Shown: in pieces, positions 19,347 to 28,063 of the stretch
Layout of the letters: every line of letters begins with the position of its first letter
Numbering within the stretch: the first letter of the stretch is position 1
NCBI RefSeq assembly: GCF_023721795.1
Contig: NZ_JAMQYE010000001.1
Coordinates: 1,178,001 to 1,242,000, forward strand
Reading direction: 5' to 3'
Source: Zeimonas sediminis
GTDB lineage: Bacteria; Pseudomonadota; Gammaproteobacteria; Burkholderiales; Burkholderiaceae_E
Length of the DNA: 64,000 nt
Position numbers and translations under genes: made by a program
Notes under the pieces: model-generated
The model's input: the letters and a program-made list of their open reading frames with translations, nothing else
Told to the model about the DNA's origin: nothing
The model's database searches: none

Positions 19347-22190
19347 TCAGTGCGCCTGCTCCCAGTTCGCGCCGACGCCCACCTCGACTTCGAGCGGCAC
19401 GTCGAGCTTGGCGACGCCGGTCATCAGCCCGGGCAACCGCTCTCGCACGAGGTCGAGCTCGCCGTCCGGCACCTCGAGCACCAGCTCGTCGTGCACCTGC
19501 ATGATCAGCTTGCTCTGCAGGCCCTCGTCGTCGAGCCAGCGCTGCACGGCGATCATCGCCATCTTGATCAGGTCGGCGGCGGTGCCCTGCATCGGCGCGT
19601 TGATCGCGGCGCGTTCGGCGGCCGAGCGGCGCGGGCCGTTGGGGCTGTTGATCTCGGCCAGCCACAGGCGCCGGCCGAACACGGTTTCCACGTAGCCCTG
19701 CTCGTGGGCCAGCGCGCGGGTGCGGTCCATGTACTCGCGCACGCCGGGATAGCGGGCGAAGTAGCGGTCGATCCAGTTCTTCGCGGCGTCGCGTTCGATG
19801 CCCAGGTTCTGGGCCAGGCCGAAGGCGCTCATGCCGTAGATCAGGCCGAAGTTGATCACCTTGGCGTAGCGGCGCTGCTCGGCGCTCACGTCGGCCGGGG
19901 CCACGCCGAAGACTTCCGACGCGGTCGCGCGGTGCACGTCCATGCCCTCGGCGAAGGCGCGGCGCAGGCCCGCGTCGGCCGAGATGTGGGCCATGATCCG
20001 CAGTTCGATCTGCGAATAGTCGGCCGACACGATCTTCGCGCCGGCCGGCGCGACGAAGGCTTCGCGGATGCGCCGGCCTTCCGGCGTGCGCACCGGGATG
20101 TTCTGCAGGTTCGGGTCGCTCGACGCGAGCCGCCCGGTGACCGCGACCGCCTGCGAGTAGCTGGTGTGCACCCGGCCGGTCTTCGGGTCGACCATCTGCG
20201 GCAGCTTGTCGGTGTAGGTGCTCTTGAGCTTGGCGAGCGCCCGCCAGTCGAGCAGCAGCCGCGGCAGCGGGTAGTCCTCGGCGAGCTTCGCGAGCACCTC
20301 TTCGTCGGTGGACGGCGCGCCGCTGGCGGTCTTCTTGACCACCGGCAGCTTCAGGTTGCCGAACAGGATCTCGCCGAGCTGCTTGGGCGAGTTCAGGTTG
20401 AAGGGCTGGCCCGCGACCTCGTGGGCCTGCTTCTCGAGCGCCATCAGCTTGCGGCCCAGCTCGTCGGACTGCTTCGCGAGCGCCTGCACGTCGACCAGCA
20501 CGCCGTTGCGCTCGACCCGCTGCAGGATCACCGACACCGGCACCTCGATGTCGCGATAGATCGCGAGCAGGCGCTCGTCCTCGGCGATGCGCGGATACAG
20601 CGTGCGGTGCAGGTGCAGCGTGACGTCGGCGTCCTCGGCCGCGTACTCGGTGGCCCGCTCCACCGCCACCTGCTCGAAGCCGATCCGGCTCGCGCCCTTG
20701 CCGGTGACCTCGTCGTAGCGGATCGTGCGCCGCTGCAGGTGACGCTCGGCCAGCGAGTCCATGTCGTGCGAGCGATGGGCCTCGAGCACGTAGCTCTGCA
20801 GCAGCGTGTCGTGCTCGATGCCGGCCAGCCTCACGCCGTGGTTCTCGAGCACGTGGGCGTCGTACTTCAGGTTCTGGCCGACCTTGTGGTGCTTCGGGCT
20901 CTCGAGCCAGGCGCGCAGCTTGCCCAGCACGTGGTCGCGGCCGAGCTGCCCGGGCGCGCCGGCGTAGTCGTGCGCCACCGGCACGTAGCAGGCCTGCCAG
21001 GGCTCGACCGACAGCGACAGGCCGACGAGCTCGGCGCGCATCGGGTCGAGCGACGTGGTCTCGGTGTCGAAGGCCACCAGCTCGGCCTTGCCGATCCGGG
21101 CGATCCAGGCGTCGAGCTGCTCGTCGGTCAGCACGGTTTCGTAGACCGGATGGCCCGGCTGCTGCGCCGTCTCGTCCGAGCCCGTAGCCCGACCGGCCGC
21201 GGCCTCGCCCGTGCCGGCCGCGCCGCCGTCTGCCGGCCCGCCGGTCGGACCGCCGGCCGCCGGCCCCGCCCCGAACACCCTGGCGGGCTGCCTGGGCGCC
21301 TCGCCCTCGAGCTCGCGCAGCCAGGTGCGGAAGCCGCAGCGGGTGTAGAGCTCGCGCAGGCGCTCGTCGTCGTCGTCCGCCAGCACGAGCCCCGACTCGA
21401 ACTCGGCGAATTCCTCGGGAAGCTCGCAGTCGGTCTTGACGGTGACCAGCTTGCGCGCGGTCGGCAGCCACTCGAGCGACTGCCGCAGGTTCTCGCCGAC
21501 CACGCCCTTGATCTCGTCGGCGTGCGCCAGGACCTCGTCGAGCGAGCCGTACTGCTCGAGCCACTTGACCGCGGTCTTGGGGCCGCACTTGGGCACGCCG
21601 GGCACGTTGTCCACGGTGTCTCCGACCAGCGTGAGCCAGTCGACGATCCGCTCGGGCGGCACGCCGAACTTCTCGACGACCGCGTCGCGATCGAGCGGCT
21701 TCGGCGGCCCGCTGTCGCGGGTCATCGTGTCGACCAGAACGACCTTGTCGTCGACCAGCTGTGCCAGGTCCTTGTCGCCGGTGGCGACCACGGTCTTCAT
21801 GCCGCGCTCGCTCGCCTGCCGGGCCAGCGTGCCGATCACGTCGTCGGCCTCGATGCCCTCGACCATGACCAGCGGCCAGCCGAGCGCGCGCACCAGCTCG
21901 TGGATCACCGGGATCTGCTTGCGCAGGTCGTCGGGCATCGCCTTGCGCGTGGCCTTGTACTCGGGATACCAGTCGTCGCGGAAGGTGGGACCCGGCGCGT
22001 CGAAGACCACGGCGCCCATCCGGGCGCCGCCGCCCAATTTGCCGTCGTTGCGCAGACGCCGTAGCATCGCGACCATGCCGTAGACGGCGCCGGTCGGCTC
22101 GCCTTCGCCGTTCCGCAGGTCCGGCAGCGCGTGGAACGCGCGATAGAGAAAACTCGAGCCGTCGACCAGCAGAAGCGTTTCGTCAGACAT
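19347..22190 (-). CDS. polA: DNA polymerase I
   Basis: Three-domain polymerase of 947 residues, slightly longer than E. coli's 928. The N-terminal 5'-3' exonuclease begins LLLVDGSSFLYRAFHALPDL. An Ala/Gly-rich spacer of about 40 residues separates it from the 3'-5' exonuclease, whose motifs are intact: FDTETTSLD, NLKYD and the Tyr/Asp of YAAEDADV, so proofreading should work. Polymerase motifs A (ADYSQIELR), B (KVINFGLIYG) and C (QVHDELVLE) are all present. Start at 22190 agrees with homology. That ATG shares the tetranucleotide CATG with the start of the divergent LOG-family gene, so each promoter must lie inside the neighbour. Confidence 0.97.
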   Translation of the reverse strand: MSDETLLLVDGSSFLYRAFHALPDLRNGEGEPTGAVYGMVAMLRRLRNDGKLGGGARMGAVVFDAPGPTFRDDWYPEYKATRKAMPDDLRKQIPVIHELVRALGWPLVMVEGIEADDVIGTLARQASERGMKTVVATGDKDLAQLVDDKVVLVDTMTRDSGPPKPLDRDAVVEKFGVPPERIVDWLTLVGDTVDNVPGVPKCGPKTAVKWLEQYGSLDEVLAHADEIKGVVGENLRQSLEWLPTARKLVTVKTDCELPEEFAEFESGLVLADDDDERLRELYTRCGFRTWLRELEGEAPRQPARVFGAGPAAGGPTGGPADGGAAGTGEAAAGRATGSDETAQQPGHPVYETVLTDEQLDAWIARIGKAELVAFDTETTSLDPMRAELVGLSLSVEPWQACYVPVAHDYAGAPGQLGRDHVLGKLRAWLESPKHHKVGQNLKYDAHVLENHGVRLAGIEHDTLLQSYVLEAHRSHDMDSLAERHLQRRTIRYDEVTGKGASRIGFEQVAVERATEYAAEDADVTLHLHRTLYPRIAEDERLLAIYRDIEVPVSVILQRVERNGVLVDVQALAKQSDELGRKLMALEKQAHEVAGQPFNLNSPKQLGEILFGNLKLPVVKKTASGAPSTDEEVLAKLAEDYPLPRLLLDWRALAKLKSTYTDKLPQMVDPKTGRVHTSYSQAVAVTGRLASSDPNLQNIPVRTPEGRRIREAFVAPAGAKIVSADYSQIELRIMAHISADAGLRRAFAEGMDVHRATASEVFGVAPADVSAEQRRYAKVINFGLIYGMSAFGLAQNLGIERDAAKNWIDRYFARYPGVREYMDRTRALAHEQGYVETVFGRRLWLAEINSPNGPRRSAAERAAINAPMQGTAADLIKMAMIAVQRWLDDEGLQSKLIMQVHDELVLEVPDGELDLVRERLPGLMTGVAKLDVPLEVEVGVGANWEQAH

Positions 22191-22923
22191 GTCCAGCAGC
22201 AAGCAGGTGCCGCAGTTGCGAGCGATCACGGACCAGGATCGCTCGACCTCGCTGAAAGCGCGCGAGTCCTGGCACATCCTGGGAATTATCTCAGAGTTCA
22301 TCGAGGCGACCGAGCGGTTGGCCGAGGTCCGCCCCGCGGTCTCGATCTTCGGCAGCGCGCGCGTGCGGCCCGGCCACCGCTGGTACGAGTTCACCGTCGA
22401 CCTGGCCCGCCAGCTCTCCGACGCCGGCTTCGCGGTGATCTCCGGCGGCGGCCCCGGCATCATGGAGGCGGCCAACCGGGGCGCGTTCGAAGGACGCTCG
22501 GCATCGATCGGCCTGAACATCCAGCTGCCGCACGAGCAGCTCGGCAACGCTTACCAGGACATCTCGCTCGGCTTTCGCCACTTCTTCGCGCGCAAGGTCG
22601 CGTTCGCCAAGTACGCGACCGCCTTCGTCGCGGTGCCGGGCGGCTTCGGCACCCTCGACGAGCTGCTGGAGGTGCTCACGCTGATCCAGACGCGGATGGG
22701 CCGGCGGATCCCGGTGATCCTGGTCGACTCGCGCTTCTGGAAGGGCCTGCTCGACTGGATGCGCGAGCAGCAGGTCGCCAACGGCCTGATCTCGGCCGAG
22801 GACCTCGACCTGATCCAGGTGGTCGACCAGCCGGCCGAGGCGGTCGAGGCGATCTTCGACTTCTACCAGTCGCGCGGCTTCGTGCCGACGGCCGACGAGA
22901 GCGACAAGCTGCTGTACCTCTGA
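22189..22923 (+). CDS. LOG family protein (TIGR00730), Rossmann fold
   Basis: Cytosolic protein of 244 residues. It has the LOG family signatures SGGGPGIMEAANRGA and PGGFGTLDELLEVLT, where the PGGxGTxxE motif holds the catalytic Arg/Glu site for cleaving nucleoside monophosphates to base and ribose phosphate (cytokinin-activating or 5'-monophosphate phosphoribohydrolase). A preceding helical leader (SKQVPQLRAITDQDRSTSLKAR) is shared by proteobacterial members. Start codon ATG 22189 overlaps the polA start codon in opposite orientation. The next gene, thrB, begins after one intervening base, so they form an operon. Confidence 0.9.
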   Translation: MSSSKQVPQLRAITDQDRSTSLKARESWHILGIISEFIEATERLAEVRPAVSIFGSARVRPGHRWYEFTVDLARQLSDAGFAVISGGGPGIMEAANRGAFEGRSASIGLNIQLPHEQLGNAYQDISLGFRHFFARKVAFAKYATAFVAVPGGFGTLDELLEVLTLIQTRMGRRIPVILVDSRFWKGLLDWMREQQVANGLISAEDLDLIQVVDQPAEAVEAIFDFYQSRGFVPTADESDKLLYL

Positions 22924-22924
22924 C

Positions 22925-23896
22925 ATGGCCGTCTTCACGACCGTTTCGCGCGACGAGCTCGCGCGCTGGCTGCAATCGTTCGACCTCGGCGAGCTGCTCG
23001 GCTTCGAGGGCATCGCCTCGGGCATCGAGAACACGAACTACTTCGTCGACCTGGCCCGCGGCCGCTTCGTGCTGACGCTGTTCGAGCGGCTCTCCCCGCA
23101 GGAGCTGCCGTTCTACCTGGAGCTGATGAAGCACCTCGCCTCGCACGACATCGCCTGCCCGGACCCGGTCGCCGACCGGAAGGGCCGGCTCCTGTCGACG
23201 CTCAAGGGGAAGCCGGCTGCGCTGGTGACCCGGCTGGCTGGCCGCGCGCGAATGGATCCGGGGCCGGCGCACTGCGCGCTGGTCGGCGCGGCGCTCGCGC
23301 GAATGCACCTGGCCGCGGTCGACTACCCGGGCGCGCTGCCCAACCTGCGCGGCCTGCCGTGGTGGATCGAGACGACGCCCAAGGTGCTGCCCTTCCTGTC
23401 CGACGCGCAGGCGGCGCTGCTGCGCGACGAGCTCGCCACCCAGCAGCGCTTCGCGGCCGGCCCGGTCCACGCGGCCCTGCCCCGCAGCGCGGTGCACGCC
23501 GACCTGTTTCGCGACAACGTGCTGTTCGACGAAACCGCCGGCGGCTCCCCCCGGCTGGGCGGCGTCATCGACTTCTACTTCGCCGGCGTCGACACCTGGC
23601 TCTTCGACCTGGCGGTCACGGTCAACGACTGGTGCATCGTCGACGAGGACGGCCGCTTCGACCCGCCGCGGCTGGCCGCCCTGCTCGACGCCTACCGGGC
23701 GGTGCGCCGGCCCACCGATGCCGAGGCCGAGGCCTGGCCGACGATGCTGCGCGCCGCCGCGCTGCGCTTCTGGCTGTCGCGACTGTTCGACCTCCACCTG
23801 CCCAGGCCGGCCGAGATGGTCACGCCGAAGGACCCGACCGAGTTCGAGCGTATATTGTCGGCTCGCCGCGCGGACCCGGCAGTCCCGCTCCGCTGA
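22925..23896 (+). CDS. thrB: Homoserine kinase (ThrB type II, aminoglycoside phosphotransferase fold)
   Basis: Kinase of 323 residues phosphorylating L-homoserine in threonine synthesis. This is the form found in beta- and some other proteobacteria, built on the choline/aminoglycoside kinase fold and unrelated to the GHMP enzyme of E. coli. Motifs: GIENTNYFVD near the N-terminus, catalytic loop HADLFRDNVLF and the metal-binding segment GVIDFYFAGVD. Length is full for the family. One base separates it from the LOG gene stop, so they are cotranscribed. No hom or thrC gene is in the window. Confidence 0.93.
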   Translation: MAVFTTVSRDELARWLQSFDLGELLGFEGIASGIENTNYFVDLARGRFVLTLFERLSPQELPFYLELMKHLASHDIACPDPVADRKGRLLSTLKGKPAALVTRLAGRARMDPGPAHCALVGAALARMHLAAVDYPGALPNLRGLPWWIETTPKVLPFLSDAQAALLRDELATQQRFAAGPVHAALPRSAVHADLFRDNVLFDETAGGSPRLGGVIDFYFAGVDTWLFDLAVTVNDWCIVDEDGRFDPPRLAALLDAYRAVRRPTDAEAEAWPTMLRAAALRFWLSRLFDLHLPRPAEMVTPKDPTEFERILSARRADPAVPLR

Positions 23897-23924
23897 TCCG
23901 GCGCCACACCGCACTCCTCGTTCG

Positions 23925-24713
23925 ATGCAGATCAATCCGCTTCGCGCCTCCATCGGCTGGCGCTGGGTTCGAGACGGCTTTTCGCTGCTGAAGAGGCAGC
24001 CGATCGCGCTGCTCGCGATCACCTTCCTGAACCTGATGCTCCTGTCGCTCTCGGTCGTGATCCCGCTGGTGGGCGCGGTCAGCCCGCTGGTGCTGACGCC
24101 GGCGCTGATGGTCGGCCTGATGCACGCGGTGCGCGCGGCCGAAACCGGGCGCATGCCCTCGCCGGCGCTGCTGTTCGCGGGCTTCCGCGATGCGGGCGGC
24201 AAGGCCTGGCGGCCGCTGCTGGTCCTTGGCGCGTTCAACGCGGCGGCCACGCTGACTGCGCTGGCGCTGGCGGCGCTGGCCGACGGCGGCGAGCTGATGC
24301 GCCTGGCCACCGGCCGGGCGGGCAGCGACGCGGTCGTGCCGGACGACACCTCTCTGCTGTACGCGGCGATCGTGTTCGTGCTCGTCTACACGCCGATCCA
24401 GATGGCGATGTGGTACGCGCCGCTGATGGTCGCCTGGCACCGGGTGCCTCCCGCCAAGGCGCTCTTCTTCAGCTTCTTCGCGGTCTGGCGCAACAAGGGC
24501 GCCTTCCTGGTGTTCGGTGCGAGCTGGTTCGGCGTGGCCTTCGTGGCCTCGCTCGGCGTTCGCCTGCTGGACTCGCTGCTCGGCGACAGCCCGGTGCTGC
24601 TGTCGATGCTGCTGTCGCCGCTGTCGCTGGTGCTGATCACCGCGGTGTACTGCTCGTTCTGGGCCACCTATCGCGACGCGGTGGTCGACGCCCAGCTTCG
24701 CCCGCCCGGCTGA
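23925..24713 (+). CDS. BPSS1780-like membrane protein
   Basis: Predicted inner-membrane protein of 262 residues with about six hydrophobic helices, matching the conserved Burkholderiales family named after Burkholderia BPSS1780. The N-terminus RASIGWRWVRDGFSLLKRQPIALL is cytosolic and basic, then TM1. Helices 2-3 hold VGAVSPLVLTPALMVGLMHAVR. No catalytic motif is seen and its function is unknown. It follows thrB by 28 nt and ends 30 bp before the inverted-arm repeat at 24744-24866, on the other side of which uvrD converges. Confidence 0.75.
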   Translation: MQINPLRASIGWRWVRDGFSLLKRQPIALLAITFLNLMLLSLSVVIPLVGAVSPLVLTPALMVGLMHAVRAAETGRMPSPALLFAGFRDAGGKAWRPLLVLGAFNAAATLTALALAALADGGELMRLATGRAGSDAVVPDDTSLLYAAIVFVLVYTPIQMAMWYAPLMVAWHRVPPAKALFFSFFAVWRNKGAFLVFGASWFGVAFVASLGVRLLDSLLGDSPVLLSMLLSPLSLVLITAVYCSFWATYRDAVVDAQLRPPG

Positions 24714-24743
24714 ACCGCACGGGCCGTGCGCACGACCTTCCTG

Positions 24744-24866
24744 GAACGCGTGAAGGAATCGTAGCGAGCGGCCCGAGGTCGCGCCGAGAAGCGCAGCCGT
24801 ACGGAGGAGTACGGCGAGCATCGCAGGTGCGAGACCGGGCCGCGCAGTAGATTCCTTCGCGCGTTC
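24744..24866. repeat. Inverted-arm structured repeat, second core type
   Basis: Arms 24744-24760 and 24850-24866 are a 17-bp inverted repeat with one mismatch (GAACGCGtGAAGGAATC). The 89-bp core (24761-24849) is itself a long imperfect palindrome: outer block CGGCCCG / CGGGCCG and apical GCCGTAC / GTACGGC with a 6-nt loop. The core has no resemblance to R1-R6, but the design is the same: locus-specific arms around a structured core between convergent genes. The right arm abuts the uvrD stop codon. It probably doubles as a bidirectional terminator. I recall similar cores in other Burkholderiales, unverified. Confidence 0.82.
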
Positions 24867-27308
24867 TCAGCCGATCGGCTCGAGCTTGGCTACAGACAGC
24901 GCCAGCCACTTCATGCCCTGGCGCCCGAAGTTGATCTGCACCCGGGCGTCGTCGCCGCTGCCCTCTATGCCGACGATCACGCCTTCGCCGAAGCGGGCGT
25001 GCGCCACGTTCTGGCCGACCCGCCAGGGCACGCCGCGATCGAAGCGCAGCGCGGCGCGCTGCTCGGCCTGCGAGAGACGACCGTTGTCGCCGGCCTCGCG
25101 CCCGCCGCTGCCGAACTCGCGCCACGGACCCCGTCGCGCGCCGCCCCCGGGCGCGCCCATGCCCTCCCAGGCGCCGCCCCAGCCTTCGCGGGCGCTGCCG
25201 AAGCCGCGGGCCGCGGCGCCCCCAACGCGGGGCGTGAGCCACTTCAGCGACCCCTCGGGCAGCTCGTCGAAGAAGCGCGAGCGCAGGTTGTAGCGGGTCT
25301 GCCCGTGCAGCATCCGGGTCTGCGAGAAAGACAGGTACAGCCGCTCGCGCGCCCGGGTGATCGCCACGTACATCAGGCGCCGCTCTTCCTCGAGCCCTTC
25401 GGACTCGCTGGCCGAGTTCTCGTGCGGGAACAGGCCCTCTTCCAGGCCGGTGATGAAGACCGCGTCGAATTCGAGGCCCTTGGCCGAGTGCACGGTCATC
25501 AGCTGCACCGCGTCGGTTCCCTCGCCGGCCTGGTTCTCGCCGGCCTCGAGCGAGGCGTGGCCGAGGAAGGCGGCCAGCGGCGTGAGCCGCACCGCCGAGA
25601 CGCCCGGCGCGAGCACCTCGACGCCCGCATCCACCTCCGGGCCGGCGCCCTGCCGTCCGGCAGGCGACGGTCCCGCGCCGGCAGCGGGCGCCGATGACGC
25701 GCCGCCGGCCGGCGCGTCGGCCATCGCCACCCCGTCGCGGGCCGGGACGTCCTGCGAGATGCCTTCCTCGGCCAGGAAGGCGGCCGCCGCATTGACCAGC
25801 TCGCGCAGGTTCTCGATGCGCTCCTGGCCTTCCTTCTCGGTCTCGAAGTGCGCGACCAGGCCACTGCGCTCGATCAGGTGCTCGACCAGGTCGGTGAGCG
25901 GCATCCGGCGGGTCTCGTCGCGCAGCCTGGCCACCAGCCCGGTGAAGGCCGCCAGCTTGCTGGCCGCGGCCCCCGACATCGCCGCGACCGTGGCGAACAG
26001 GCTGCGGCCCGACGCGCGGGCGGCGTCCTGCAACTGCTCGATCGTGCGGGCGCCGATCCCGCGCGCCGGGAAGTTGACCACCCGCAGGAAGGCGCCGTCG
26101 TCGTCCGGGTTCTCCAGCAGCCGCAGGTAGGCGAGCGCGTGCTTGATCTCGGCGCGCTCGAAGAAGCGCAGGCCGCCGTAGACCCGATACGGGATGCCCG
26201 CCGAGAACAGCGCGTGCTCGATGACCCGCGACTGCGCGTTGGAGCGGTAGAGCACCGCGATGTCGTTGCGCGCGCGGCCTTCGCCCACCAGGCTCCTGAT
26301 CTCCTCGACCAGCCACTGCGACTCCTGGCCGTCGGTCATCGCCTCGTAGACGCGCACCGGCTCGCCTTCTCCGGCATCGGTCCAGAGATTCTTGCCCAGA
26401 CGCCTGGCGTTGTTCGCGATCAGCGCGTTGGCGCAGCCCAGGATGTGCCCGTGCGAGCGGTAGTTCTGCTCGAGCTTGATAAGGTTGGCGACCCGGTACT
26501 CGCGCTCGAAGGCCGCCATGTTGCCGACGTTGGCGCCGCGAAACGCGTAGATGCTCTGGTCGTCGTCGCCGACCGCGAACACGGCGGCCGAGCCCGCCGG
26601 GCCGCCGGCGAGCAGCCCGATCCACTTGTACTGCAGCACGTTCGTGTCCTGGAACTCGTCGATCAGGACGTGGCGGAAGCGGTGCTGGTAGTGCTCGCGC
26701 AGCAGCTGGTTTCGCTGGAGCAGCTCGTAGCTGCGCAGCAGCAGCTCGGCGAAGTCGACGACGCCTTCCCGCTGGCACTGGTCGTCGTAGGCGGCGTAGA
26801 GCTCGACCATCCGCCGGTTGTAGTCGTCGTAGACCTCGACCTCGCCAGCGCGCAGCCCCTGCTCCTTGCAGTGGTTGACGAAGTGCTGCAGGTTGCGCGG
26901 CGGGTACTTCTCGTCGTCGACGCCCAGCGTCTTGAGCAGCCGCTTGATCGCCGCGAGCTGGTCCTGCGAATCGAGGATCTGGAAGGTCTGCGGCAGCGCC
27001 GCGTCGCGGTGATGCGCGCGCAGCATCCGGTTGCACAGCCCGTGGAAGGTGCCTATCCACATGCCGCGCGTGTTGATCGGCAGCATGGCCATCAGGCGCG
27101 TGAGCATCTCCTTGGCGGCCTTGTTCGTGAAGGTGACCGCGAGGATTCCCTGGGGGCTGGCCTGGCCGGTGGAGATCAGCCAGGCGATCCGGGTGGTCAG
27201 CACCCGGGTCTTGCCGCTGCCCGCGCCCGCCAGGATCAGCGCATGCTGCGGCGGCAGCGTGACCGCCGCGAGCTGCTGTTCGTTCAGGTTGGCGAGAAGA
27301 TTGGACAT
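24867..27308 (-). CDS. uvrD: DNA helicase II, UvrD type
   Basis: Superfamily 1A 3'-5' helicase of 813 residues used in nucleotide-excision and mismatch repair. It starts SNLLANLNEQQLAAVTLPP (Q motif), with Walker A GAGSGKT at 28-34, motif II VLIDEFQDTN, motif III GDDDQSIYAFRGA and motif IV-VI segments including TVHSAKGLEFDAVF and LMYVAITRARERLYL. A Pro/Ala/Gly-rich insertion (near residues 530-565) interrupts domain 2B compared with E. coli. The C-terminal tail RVGQNVAHARFGEGVIVGIEG is the usual UvrD Tudor-like end. A consensus LexA box 35-50 nt upstream indicates SOS control. Confidence 0.96.
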   Translation of the reverse strand: MSNLLANLNEQQLAAVTLPPQHALILAGAGSGKTRVLTTRIAWLISTGQASPQGILAVTFTNKAAKEMLTRLMAMLPINTRGMWIGTFHGLCNRMLRAHHRDAALPQTFQILDSQDQLAAIKRLLKTLGVDDEKYPPRNLQHFVNHCKEQGLRAGEVEVYDDYNRRMVELYAAYDDQCQREGVVDFAELLLRSYELLQRNQLLREHYQHRFRHVLIDEFQDTNVLQYKWIGLLAGGPAGSAAVFAVGDDDQSIYAFRGANVGNMAAFEREYRVANLIKLEQNYRSHGHILGCANALIANNARRLGKNLWTDAGEGEPVRVYEAMTDGQESQWLVEEIRSLVGEGRARNDIAVLYRSNAQSRVIEHALFSAGIPYRVYGGLRFFERAEIKHALAYLRLLENPDDDGAFLRVVNFPARGIGARTIEQLQDAARASGRSLFATVAAMSGAAASKLAAFTGLVARLRDETRRMPLTDLVEHLIERSGLVAHFETEKEGQERIENLRELVNAAAAFLAEEGISQDVPARDGVAMADAPAGGASSAPAAGAGPSPAGRQGAGPEVDAGVEVLAPGVSAVRLTPLAAFLGHASLEAGENQAGEGTDAVQLMTVHSAKGLEFDAVFITGLEEGLFPHENSASESEGLEEERRLMYVAITRARERLYLSFSQTRMLHGQTRYNLRSRFFDELPEGSLKWLTPRVGGAAARGFGSAREGWGGAWEGMGAPGGGARRGPWREFGSGGREAGDNGRLSQAEQRAALRFDRGVPWRVGQNVAHARFGEGVIVGIEGSGDDARVQINFGRQGMKWLALSVAKLEPIG

Positions 27309-27343
27309 CGGCGCGTCGGCCCTCGGGGCTCAGGGGGCCAAAA

Positions 27344-27359
27344 CTGTGATTTTACACAG
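27344..27359 (-). promoter_or_regulatory. LexA (SOS) box over the uvrD -10 region
   Basis: On the coding strand this reads CTGTGTAAAATCACAG, a full match to CTGT-N8-ACAG, the LexA operator of enteric and other proteobacteria. TAAAAT inside it (27349-27354 forward) is a fair -10 box, so LexA binding would block transcription. Spacing to the uvrD start is 35 nt. uvrD is a known SOS gene in E. coli, and this is direct sequence evidence that it is here too. No good -35 was found. Confidence 0.85.
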
Positions 27360-27440
27360 TGCCGCGCCGGCCGACCGGCCTGCGAAGCCCGACCGCATGC
27401 GCCGCAACGCGGCGCACGGCGGAATGCGCAGCGCCCGGAC

Positions 27441-27908
27441 TCAGCGGCGTGCGCCGTTCTTGCGCGAACGCTGCGACCAGACCGGCTGGCGCGGGGTCAG
27501 GCTGCCCTGGCGGATCTCGACGCAACGGTTGGCCCAGTTCGCGCGCTCGTCCTCGACGTCGGCGATCGGCGCATTCGCGCCGTGGCTCACCCGCACGATC
27601 CGGTGGCTCTGAACGCCGAACTTCTCGAGCAGCGACGCCACCGCCTGCGTGCGATCCATGCTCAGCGCCACCGCCTCTTCCGGGTCTTCGACCGGATTGG
27701 CGTGGCCGGACACGATCAGGGTGCCGCCGGGGCCGGAATTGAAGCGCTCGGCGTGGTCGCGGATCAGGTCCACGTAGTTGTCGCGGACATCGGTCGAATC
27801 GCCGTCGAAGAAGATCCGGGTCGGCTCGGCGACCTGACGCGCCGCCTGGGCGGCCGCGGCGTCGACGGCGGAGGAGGTTTCGGGCGACTGACTCTGGTTC
27901 AACTGCAT
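27441..27908 (-). CDS. OmpA-like domain protein without export signal
   Basis: Protein of 155 residues with an OmpA C-terminal-like domain covering residues 30-135: RIFFDGDSTDVRD, TLIVSGHANPVED, ALSMDRTQAVASLLEKFGV and the closing NWANRCVEI. The conserved Arg and Asn near those motifs are present, but the usual TD of the peptidoglycan-binding loop is HAN. There is no signal peptide or membrane helix: the N-terminus is MQLNQSQSPETSSA. Start at 27908 is supported by AGGGAG upstream; a longer start at 27965 adds no signal either. So either it is exported by another route or the domain has a cytosolic role. Basic tail at the C-terminus. Divergent from an MFS gene. Confidence 0.7.
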   Translation of the reverse strand: MQLNQSQSPETSSAVDAAAAQAARQVAEPTRIFFDGDSTDVRDNYVDLIRDHAERFNSGPGGTLIVSGHANPVEDPEEAVALSMDRTQAVASLLEKFGVQSHRIVRVSHGANAPIADVEDERANWANRCVEIRQGSLTPRQPVWSQRSRKNGARR

Positions 27909-28063
27909 GCTGCACGATCTCCCTGCTGGAAGGTCCGATTTTAACAAATCGCTTTGAGGCAACATTTCTGACCGGACTGCAAAGGTTTAAGCTGGGCGTT
28001 TCGGCGACGATTCCGGCGCCGCCGCGCCCGGCAGGGCCCGGGCCGATCCGCAGGCCACCGACC

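Noticed and set aside
27441-27965. Longer start at 27965 for the OmpA-like gene giving a signal peptide
   Set aside because: The added 19 residues are charged and polar with no hydrophobic core, and the AGGGAG site favours the later ATG.
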